This document shows, piece after piece, positions 46,074-53,401 of a DNA stretch of 63,271 bases. The stretch's first letter is position 1. Every line of letters starts with the position of its first letter. Position numbers and translations under genes: made by a program. Below the pieces are notes generated by a model that saw only the letters and a program-made list of their open reading frames with translations, did no database searches and was not told where the DNA came from. Location: NCBI GenBank assembly GCA_964578485.1, contig CAZODA010000014.1:1-63271 (forward strand), written 5' to 3'. The DNA is from CAZODA01 sp964578485 (GTDB lineage Bacteria > Bacteroidota > Bacteroidia > Bacteroidales > Marinilabiliaceae).

Positions 46074-46095
46074 AAAAATGGTTAGTGCCATTTTT
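46074..46095. terminator. Bidirectional terminator-like hairpin between divergent promoters
   Basis: AAAAATGG and CCATTTTT form an 8-bp stem around a six-base loop, with A/T runs on both sides. It sits between the rpsL promoter and the fabD promoter rather than after any gene. Confidence 0.4.
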
Positions 46096-46149
46096 ATTAA
46101 GAATTTACAGCACTTATGGTAATCTATAACCATTCTTAATATTATATTT

Positions 46150-46158
46150 TATATTTGC
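46150..46158 (+). promoter_or_regulatory. Candidate -7 element of fabD
   Basis: TATATTTGC exactly matches the TAnnTTTG(C) -7 consensus. Transcription would begin near 46165, giving a leader of about 110 nt. No clear -33 element. Confidence 0.45.
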
Positions 46159-46274
46159 AACTTTTATTATCCATCATAATAATTACAAACTGATTTTAAT
46201 TGAGAAAAATTAACTTCTTAATTTGTTTCATTAAAGATTAGTTTTGGTACATATAATATTATAAAACAAACAGC

Positions 46275-47168
46275 ATGAAAAAAGCTTATGTATTTCCGGG
46301 TCAAGGTGCCCAATATGTTGGTATGGGCAAAGACTTATATGAGGAGGTGGATTATGCTAAGGAATTATTTGAAATTGCCAATGATATTTTGGGATTTCGA
46401 ATAACTGACTTAATGTTTAAGGGAACTGACGAAGATCTACGCCAGACAAAAGTTACTCAACCTGCCATTTATTTACATTCAGTTATTCTTGCCAAAACAA
46501 TGACCGACAGTTTTAAACCGGATATGACTGCAGGGCACTCTCTCGGAGAATTTTCAGCTTTGGCGGCCGCAGAAGCCTTGTCCTTTGAAGATGGACTGCG
46601 ATTAGTATCAAAAAGGGCAAAATCCATGCAAAAGGCTTGTGAAAAAGAACCATCAACAATGGCTGCGATTATAGGGCTTGAAGACGCTGTTGTAGAGGAA
46701 GTATGTCAATCAATTGATGGGATAGTAGTTCCCGCCAATTACAATTGTCCGGGACAGTTGGTAATTTCGGGCTCCATAGAAGGAATAGATGCTGCTTGTC
46801 AAAAATTATTAGAAAAAGGAGCAAAAAGAGCTTTAAAACTTCCTGTAGGAGGCGCTTTTCATTCTCCATTTATGGAGTCGGCAAGAGCCGAGTTAGCTCA
46901 AGCAATAGAAAATACCAATATTGTTAAGCCTATTTGTCCGGTATATCAAAATGTAGATGCACTTGCATACATGGAACCTGATAAAATAAAACAAAATCTT
47001 ATACTGCAATTAACTGCACCGGTAAAATGGACACAAACCATTCAAAATATGATTAAAGCCGAAGCTAATCACTTCACCGAAATTGGCCCCGGCAAAGTTC
47101 TTTGCGGACTAATCAAAAAAATCGACAGAAATGCAGAATGTGAAAACATAAGTGCGTTTAAGAATTAA
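46275..47168 (+). CDS. fabD: Malonyl-CoA:ACP transacylase
   Basis: 297 residues (E. coli 309). Transfers malonyl from CoA to acyl carrier protein for fatty acid synthesis. FPGQGAQYVGMGKDL at the start, nucleophile Ser89 in GHSLGEF, and catalytic His196 in GGAFHSPFM. Transcribed alone, divergent from the ribosomal cluster and convergent with ilvA. Confidence 0.96.
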   Translation: MKKAYVFPGQGAQYVGMGKDLYEEVDYAKELFEIANDILGFRITDLMFKGTDEDLRQTKVTQPAIYLHSVILAKTMTDSFKPDMTAGHSLGEFSALAAAEALSFEDGLRLVSKRAKSMQKACEKEPSTMAAIIGLEDAVVEEVCQSIDGIVVPANYNCPGQLVISGSIEGIDAACQKLLEKGAKRALKLPVGGAFHSPFMESARAELAQAIENTNIVKPICPVYQNVDALAYMEPDKIKQNLILQLTAPVKWTQTIQNMIKAEANHFTEIGPGKVLCGLIKKIDRNAECENISAFKN

Positions 47169-47267
47169 GTAAAGAAAGGTATCTAACACTCGGCAATAAA
47201 CAAGATGTTTATATATTAAAAAAAATCGTCCAATATTATACACAAAGAATAATGAGCTAAAAAGACT

Positions 47268-48509
47268 TTAAATTAAAAAATGAAATAAATCGGGCGATTT
47301 ATTTACCGACTTGTAATTGATCTTTTTCTTGTCCATCCTTTTTAATAAAGCCTGATAGTCGTCGGCAGATTTTGTTTCAATACCAACCATAGCGGGGCCT
47401 GTATCCCTATGGTTCTTTTTAGTATATTCAAAATGGGTGATATCATCATCAGGACCTAAGATATCATTTAAAAACTCTCTTAAAGCCCCTGCCCTTTGAG
47501 GGAAACGTATAATGAAATAATGCTTTAAACCTTCATACAGAAGTGAGCGTTCTTTAATTTCCTCGGTTCGTGTTATATCATTATTGCCTCCACTTATGAT
47601 ACAAACAATATTTTTGCCGGCAATTTGGTCTTTTAAAAAATCTAAAGCGGCCACACTTAAAGCACCGGCAGGCTCAGCAACAATGGCTTCCTCATTATAC
47701 AACTCCAAAATACTGGAACATACTTTCCCCTCCGGGACTAAGATCATCTTATCAATTAAATTGGGAGCCATACGAAAGTTTATTTTACCAACTGTAGAAA
47801 CAGCAGCTCCATCAACAAATTTTTCATAATTTTCTAAAACTATACGTTTCCCGGATTTTAATGACTCATACATTGCAGGTGCACCCTCAGGTTCAACCCC
47901 AATTACCTGGGTATCAAACCCCTTTGACTTTACATATGAACTCACCCCACAAATTAATCCACCACCACCAACAGGGACAATAATAGAATCGACATTAAAT
48001 TCAGCTTGCTCAAAAATTTCCAAGCCAACAGTTGCTTGCCCTGCCATGACAATCTCATCATCAAATGGATGAATAAATATAGAGTCATTCTTCTTGCAAT
48101 CAACCATTGAAGCCTGATAAGCATCATCATAAGTGTCACCAATTAAAACTATTTCAATATGATCTTTTCCAAACATTCGAACCTGACGAACCTTTTGTTT
48201 GGGAGTTGTGGCCGGCATAAAAATCCTGCCTTTTATGTCTAAAGCCCGGCATGAAAAAGCAACACCCTGAGCATGATTTCCTGCACTGGCACAAACAACA
48301 CCTTTATGACGCAATGACTTATCAATTAATGCGATACGATTATAAGCCCCACGAATCTTATAAGAACGTACAACTTGTAAATCTTCTCTTTTCAAATATA
48401 TTTTTGCATTATAACGATCAGACAATATAGGATCGAACATAAGAGGCGTATTATTTATAACTCCTTTGATATTAAGATATGCATCTTCAATTTTTTGCAG
48501 TTCTATCAT
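47268..48509 (-). CDS. ilvA: Threonine ammonia-lyase (threonine dehydratase)
   Basis: 413 residues. PLP enzyme that converts threonine to 2-oxobutanoate for isoleucine synthesis. PLP lysine Lys51 in RSYKIRGAYN, the ASAGNHAQGVA substrate loop, and the glycine loop VPVGGGGLICG. The C-terminal part (about 330-413) holds one ACT-like regulatory domain, shorter than the two of E. coli IlvA; this is the common Bacteroidota and Gram-positive form, and isoleucine feedback is likely. A -7 box (TATCTTTG) lies 33 bp upstream of its start. Confidence 0.95.
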   Translation of the reverse strand: MIELQKIEDAYLNIKGVINNTPLMFDPILSDRYNAKIYLKREDLQVVRSYKIRGAYNRIALIDKSLRHKGVVCASAGNHAQGVAFSCRALDIKGRIFMPATTPKQKVRQVRMFGKDHIEIVLIGDTYDDAYQASMVDCKKNDSIFIHPFDDEIVMAGQATVGLEIFEQAEFNVDSIIVPVGGGGLICGVSSYVKSKGFDTQVIGVEPEGAPAMYESLKSGKRIVLENYEKFVDGAAVSTVGKINFRMAPNLIDKMILVPEGKVCSSILELYNEEAIVAEPAGALSVAALDFLKDQIAGKNIVCIISGGNNDITRTEEIKERSLLYEGLKHYFIIRFPQRAGALREFLNDILGPDDDITHFEYTKKNHRDTGPAMVGIETKSADDYQALLKRMDKKKINYKSVNKSPDLFHFLI

Positions 48510-48541
48510 AATTAAACCTTTTTACTTAAGCTATATTACTA

Positions 48542-48549
48542 CAAAGATA
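48542..48549 (-). promoter_or_regulatory. Candidate -7 element of ilvA
   Basis: The minus strand reads TATCTTTG, an exact TAnnTTTG match, placing the transcript start about 25 nt before the ilvA ATG. Confidence 0.5.
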
Positions 48550-48943
48550 AGCAGAAGCTATGAATTATAATTTTATACCAATAAAAAATAATTTATAACT
48601 AATGAATTCAATTTTTAATAAAACTAAGTTTGAGGTTTATCATTAATCGGAAAGTATTAATTCTTTAAAAATAACAAAACTTGTAAAACAAGGATATAAC
48701 ATCCGACATACAAGAAAACTTAAAACCACTTTCAAATCATAACACATCCTAAGTGCCTGTTAATTAGAATTATTCAGCAATTTAAATCTAATAATGCAAA
48801 AATGCAACTTCAAATTAACAGTCATAACACATTGCTTGTAATAAAAGATTTTAAACCTTATTAGAAAATAAAGACTAACAAGCTGTTTCAGAGCTAATTA
48901 TAAAGCTTTTTGTTGAAGATTGAAAATAATACAAAAATCAAGC

Positions 48944-48963
48944 TGTGTCCGAATTCGAACACA
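48944..48963. promoter_or_regulatory. Palindromic activator or repressor site
   Basis: TGTGTCCGAATTCGAACACA is a 20-bp palindrome with one mismatched pair, centred on GAATTC. It lies about 110 bp upstream of the predicted sigma-54 transcript start, the usual range for an NtrC-type enhancer site. Confidence 0.55.
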
Positions 48964-49036
48964 CATATACGAAAACGTACAATATACGAACAATTACACA
49001 TAGCATAATGCACTGACATACAATGTTTAAAAGTTT

Positions 49037-49051
49037 TGGCACAGAAATTGA
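49037..49051 (+). promoter_or_regulatory. Candidate sigma-54 promoter
   Basis: TGGCAC-N5-TTGA resembles the sigma-54 consensus TGGCAC-N5-TTGC. The -24 half is perfect and the -12 half has GA for GC. The start of transcription would fall near 49062, 30 nt before the ATG at 49092. Confidence 0.5.
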
Positions 49052-49091
49052 CTTTCAATCTATAAGTTATTCACTTAAAATCAAACTTATT

Positions 49092-49583
49092 ATGAAACGT
49101 ACAAAATTATTATCAGGATTAATTGTAAGCTTGTTTATGCTTATTTCTACCGGACAAATCAAAGCTAATTCAACTATTGAATTAATAAAAGGAAATTCAC
49201 ACACAATTTTAGGGGAGTATAACATTGTTGAAAGAGAAGCAGAAAAATTGGGTAATCTCACATTAAGAAAGTTTGAATTAATATATGAAAATGCAGAAAA
49301 TCCAGTTTTCATATATTTAAATGAAAGGAAAAAATGTAGCGAATACATAGTTCGAAGTTCGGTTATGGAAGTCATGTATAAGTGTAGCAAAAATGGTTTT
49401 GGTGCTGAGGAAGTAAAGGCTTTGTTTACAAAATATCCTCAAGAAATCAATCGCTTATTCTTATCAACAGATGCCTTAAATTATCAGGCAAAAATTAGTA
49501 GTAATGAGGTTTCTTTAGAAACAGCACTCGGTTTAATTGCATGCTATTATCCGGATTTACTAAAAAATATCAATAACCTATAA
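49092..49583 (+). CDS. Small secreted protein of unknown function
   Basis: 163 residues from the ATG at 49092, which begins a clean signal peptide (MKRTKLLSGLIVSLFMLIST, cleaved near IKANS). An upstream ATG at 49023 would place the candidate sigma-54 promoter inside the gene, so it is rejected. The mature protein has two cysteines (Cys83 and Cys97 of the precursor) that could pair, and a mostly helical C-terminal half. I do not recognise a family. Its control region looks dedicated: a sigma-54-like promoter with an upstream palindrome. Confidence 0.75.
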   Translation: MKRTKLLSGLIVSLFMLISTGQIKANSTIELIKGNSHTILGEYNIVEREAEKLGNLTLRKFELIYENAENPVFIYLNERKKCSEYIVRSSVMEVMYKCSKNGFGAEEVKALFTKYPQEINRLFLSTDALNYQAKISSNEVSLETALGLIACYYPDLLKNINNL

Positions 49584-49654
49584 TCAATAAGCAAATACCA
49601 TTGATTTATGGAAAGTCTTGGTAATTATCATGCACAAAACATTTACTTGGAGTA

Positions 49655-49681
49655 AGGGCTGTCTCATAAGATAACAGCCCT
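49655..49681. terminator. Hairpin after the small secreted protein and GH43 genes
   Basis: AGGGCTGT and ACAGCCCT form an 8-bp GC-rich stem around an 11-base loop, between convergent genes. There is no strong U-tract on either side. The GGGCTGTCTCATAA sequence also resembles the outer ends of some insertion sequences, so it may be an IS scar. Confidence 0.4.
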
Positions 49682-49778
49682 GTCGCCTTTTCCTCTACCT
49701 AAGCAAATACAGCCAAGATACTACCATACACATAATTTAAAACAACTAATATTAGTTTCGATCGTATTCCCGACTTTA

Positions 49779-50837
49779 TCAATCAAACAATTGATCAATT
49801 GACCACTCGTCTCTCCATTGAATATCAATAGTGTTGTTGTCATTAAGTGTAATGGGCAACCAGATATATCGAGAATTTATTAAATCAGTTTTATTCCATT
49901 TATCAAACATGGCTATAAAGGCATTTTCCTTACCTTCTACTTTAATTACATGGGTGCTTTGTCCGTAGAAAGTGATTTCGGCATCCTTGCCTGAACAGGG
50001 ATTCCCCATAACTGTCCATGTTCCTAACATCGAATCAGCTATAGCGTATTCTGCTTCGTTAGGATCCCATGCAGTACATCCTGACGAAAGAATATAATAT
50101 TTCCCATTATGCTTAAATACTGCTGGTGCTTCACGTGACATTCCAATAAAATTACGAGTAAATTTTCCTGTAGGTTTCAGATAATCATCAGTAAGTAAGC
50201 TTATATATAGGGTTTCATTTTCTTCCGAAGAATAAATATGATAAGCTTTTCCATCTTCGTCTTTGAACAAAGTCATGTCTCTGCTCATTGCATTGTTTGG
50301 ACGCATGGAACCCAAGTATTCAAACTGTCCGGTCGGGGTATCGCTTACCGCTACACCGGCTGCTGCTTTAAAATAATCATGACTATCTACATGAAGCCAC
50401 ATAACAAATTTCCTTGTCTCATCATTGTAAATTACTTTTGGGCGCTCCAACACATTGGAATAATGCAATTCTGAGTTCACATCTATCGTATCTGAAGGAA
50501 GTACTAAACCCTCAAATTTCCAATCAACAAGATTTTGCGAAGAATAACAAGCTACTCCACCTGCTTCAGTGCGATAACATTCCCAACTTGGTACTTTAGG
50601 ATTCCAATATGTCGAATCCCCTTTAAACTCACCATACCAGTAATAAGTACCTTCGTGGAAAAGCACACCTCCGCCATGAGCATTAATCATATTTCCATCG
50701 CTGTCTAACCATTTTTCTCCGGAAACAATCATTTTCTCTGAGACTTCACTATTCTGTGTTGATGATTTACTTCTCAATCCACAACTAAACATGGATACAC
50801 CACTAAAAACGAGTAAAAGGATAACATACTTTTTCAT
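49779..50837 (-). CDS. Glycoside hydrolase family 43-like lipoprotein
   Basis: 352 residues with a lipobox ending MFSC (Cys19). The five-bladed propeller pattern of GH43 is visible: INAHGGGVLFHEGTYYWYGEF near the start, the general-base/pKa region SRDMTLFKDEDGKAYHIYSSEE, and the putative acid Glu in SREAPAVFKHNGKYYILSSGC. The N-terminal signature is most like the subfamilies acting on beta-1,3-galactan side chains rather than typical xylosidases, but substrate specificity cannot be fixed from sequence alone. Last gene of the minus-strand CAZyme cluster. Confidence 0.82.
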   Translation of the reverse strand: MKKYVILLLVFSGVSMFSCGLRSKSSTQNSEVSEKMIVSGEKWLDSDGNMINAHGGGVLFHEGTYYWYGEFKGDSTYWNPKVPSWECYRTEAGGVACYSSQNLVDWKFEGLVLPSDTIDVNSELHYSNVLERPKVIYNDETRKFVMWLHVDSHDYFKAAAGVAVSDTPTGQFEYLGSMRPNNAMSRDMTLFKDEDGKAYHIYSSEENETLYISLLTDDYLKPTGKFTRNFIGMSREAPAVFKHNGKYYILSSGCTAWDPNEAEYAIADSMLGTWTVMGNPCSGKDAEITFYGQSTHVIKVEGKENAFIAMFDKWNKTDLINSRYIWLPITLNDNNTIDIQWRDEWSIDQLFD

Positions 50838-51001
50838 AACAAATCACTTACAATAATTAATTTTTAATTCGGATATATTCTTTTCAAACATTCCAGCTAT
50901 CTGCCTGATCTTCTAAATATAAAAGAAAATTTACTATTATCTTTCCACAACCGAGTATTATAACCCGATTTGGAAGAATATGCATATTAGGCAATCACAT
51001 T

Positions 51002-52197
51002 TTAATCTTGCATCCGTCGTAGCCTGGTCAATGCTTCTTTATAATAATAATCGGCATATACTATTGAAGCATCAATTTCATATCCCTTAGGCAGATGCCC
51101 GGTAGAATGCATTAAGAATGCATTATTTGTTTCACGACTTTGGTATCTTTCACTTGAAAGTTCCTTAAGCATTTTAATTGCAGCATTCAAATATTCATTT
51201 GATTTATGGCTCTTATCTTCAAGTTGCGATAGTTCTATTAGTGCAGATGCAACAATTGCGGCAGCTGATGCATCTTTAGGTTCATTTGGAATATTTGGTG
51301 CATCAAAATCCCAGTATGGAATATAGTCATCAGGCAATCTACTCAAATAGATATCTGTTACTTTTTCAGCAAACCTCAAAAACTTTTTATCCCCGGTCTC
51401 TCTATAAACAAAGGTATATCCATAAATTGCCCATGCTTGTCCACGTGCCCACATCGACTTATCATTATATCCTTGATGAGTAACGCCTTTTATGAAATCC
51501 CCGGTATCTGTATCATAAAGGGCAACGTGATAGCAACTTCCGTCTTCTCTAAAATGATTTTTCATAGTAGTCTCAGCATGAATAGTCGCTATTTGTGCTA
51601 ATTCTTTGTTATTACCATTTTTTGCAGCCCAATATAACAATTCAAGGTTTATCATATTGTCTATAATTGTATTGTGGGGTGCAAAATTCCCATTATCTAC
51701 TTCTCTTGGCCAGGAAAGCATAGTACCAACTTTTGGATTAAACAGCGTTGCAAGTGTTTCAGCAGCATTTATAACTATTTGCTTATATGTGTCATTAGCT
51801 GTTAATTTATATCCATTCCCGTAGCTACTGAATATCTGAAAGCCTAAATCATGATCATAAGCATTCTCTAAAATTAGTGACTTCAAAAGTTCTGTATAAT
51901 AAACAGCATTTCTTTTATTAGCTTCATTTTTAGTTTGTTCATAGTTATACCACAAAATCCCCGGCCAAAAACCTACTGTCCACTCTGAAATATCCACAGA
52001 ACGAAGATTCCATTTTTTTCACCGTAAAGAATATTCCGCGGCATCATTGTAGAATCTTCTATTTCATTCAAACTTTTAGCAATTTGTTTACAACAATAAT
52101 TCAAGTTAACATCCGGATCAAATTTCTTTTCTTTATTAGTGCAAAAACTAAATAAAAAAATCACAAAAATATAATTTATTAAAATTTTATATTTCAT
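51002..52197 (-). pseudogene. GH88 unsaturated glucuronyl hydrolase, interrupted by a frameshift in an A7 tract
   Basis: Two overlapping frames together make one GH88 protein of about 400 residues. The first, from the ATG at 52197, gives a lipoprotein signal (FLFSFC) and the conserved PRNILYGEK, then goes out of frame and stops at 51973. The second gives WTVGFWPGILWYNYE through to the end. The break lies at a run of seven A (minus strand; 52013-52019): one more A would restore GEKKWNLRSVDISEWTVGFW. The family's catalytic Asp residues (HDLGF and TIIDNMIN) are intact. It could be a recent pseudogene, a sequencing error, or a gene read by -1 frameshifting at A_AAA_AAT. Confidence 0.85.
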
Positions 52198-52219
52198 AGT
52201 TATAATTATCGAAGCTTTA

Positions 52220-53401
52220 TTAATCAATTTGCTTATAAACCGGTTTTATTCCAAATGCACAATATGTTAAATATATAGCACTTAGCAATATAACAATTAC
52301 CCCTCCAACAATTCCTATCATATCTGTTGCCAAGCCAATAATTGGTGTAATTGCGCCACCTCCTGCCACTGCTGTAATCATTAATCCTGAAATTTGATTG
52401 GCTTCTGTTGGGCGAATTTGCACTGCCATTGAATAGATTATTGGAAAAACACATGAAATTAAAAAACCAATACCACCTATGCTTATTAAATTAATTAGTT
52501 TTGATTGTGAAAACATCAAAACAAATAAAACAGCTATTGAAAGCAATATATTAATTTTAAAATATTTTATTTCTTGTATTTTAGTCATTAGAAAAGCACC
52601 TAATAAAGCCCCAAAGGTTCTACTTATAAAATAAATTTGTGGTGCTATTGATGCTTGTTCGTTGGACCAATTAAAACGTGTAATCATAAGCTTATTGCTT
52701 ATAAAATTTGTGGCTACATCTACTCCTACAACAAAGAAAATACCGAAAAAAAGTAATAGTATTTTTTTATCTTTTAAAAGAGAAATAGTATCAATGAAGG
52801 ATGGAGTTTCAGATATTTCATCCTTTTCTCGCGGTATAGGGGTAACTATAAGCCAAAGAGCTGATATTAAAGTTATAGCACCCATAATTGGAAAACTATA
52901 ATACCAATAAATAATATTTCCTTTGCCAAAGCTATTTACTGCAAAGATTACTATATATGGTCCCATAAAAGATGATACGGCTTTTACCACTTGCCCGGCA
53001 GTAAGACTGCTTGTCAGCAGTTTATCTTTGGTTATTATGTTTTTTAAAAGTGGATTTAATGATACTTGTAAAATCGCATTACCAATACCTAAAAAGGCAT
53101 AAGCAAACATGCTCGTTGTGCTGTTATAATTAATAATCGGTAAGGTCATTCCTAAAACAGTGATTCCCATACTGATTAATACTGTGTTTTTTCTTCCCCA
53201 CTTATTCATTTGTATTCCTGTAGGTATTCCTAAAAATAGGAACCATACAAAAACCATAGAAGGAATAAAACCTGTCATTGTATTTGACCATCCAAACGCT
53301 TCTTGAGCATAGCTTGATGAGAAGCCTACAATGTCACAAAATCCCATTACAAAAAAGCCCAAAAGGACGGGTAAAAGTTGAATTATCGCTCTATTTTTCA
53401 T
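52220..53401 (-). CDS. Sugar MFS transporter
   Basis: 393 residues with about twelve membrane helices. Major facilitator pattern with the loop motif GIQMNKWGRKNT between helices 2 and 3 and a central hydrophilic loop (about 187-205). Similar in overall arrangement to FucP/ExuT-type sugar porters of Bacteroidota PULs. Its start overlaps the stop of the lyase gene by 4 bp and its stop lies 22 bp before the GH88 ATG, so it is probably cotranscribed and imports a monosaccharide or unsaturated uronate produced by the cluster. Confidence 0.87.
   Translation of the reverse strand: MKNRAIIQLLPVLLGFFVMGFCDIVGFSSSYAQEAFGWSNTMTGFIPSMVFVWFLFLGIPTGIQMNKWGRKNTVLISMGITVLGMTLPIINYNSTTSMFAYAFLGIGNAILQVSLNPLLKNIITKDKLLTSSLTAGQVVKAVSSFMGPYIVIFAVNSFGKGNIIYWYYSFPIMGAITLISALWLIVTPIPREKDEISETPSFIDTISLLKDKKILLLFFGIFFVVGVDVATNFISNKLMITRFNWSNEQASIAPQIYFISRTFGALLGAFLMTKIQEIKYFKINILLSIAVLFVLMFSQSKLINLISIGGIGFLISCVFPIIYSMAVQIRPTEANQISGLMITAVAGGGAITPIIGLATDMIGIVGGVIVILLSAIYLTYCAFGIKPVYKQID

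Larger units (their letters stand above)
48550..49091. other. Long regulatory intergenic region upstream of small secreted protein
   Basis: About 540 bp with no convincing open frame. The last 150 bp hold a 20-bp palindrome (48944-48963), two ATATACGAA copies (about 48964-48992) and a candidate sigma-54 promoter (49037-49051). Nothing was recognised in 48550-48940. Confidence 0.5.

Noticed and set aside
49023..49091. Upstream ATG for the small secreted protein
   Set aside because: It would place the sigma-54-like promoter within the gene and bury the signal peptide behind 23 extra residues.
51973..52227. 84-residue reading as a separate small lipoprotein gene
   Set aside because: Its sequence up to the A7 tract is the N-terminal part of GH88, and a one-base shift joins it to the next frame.
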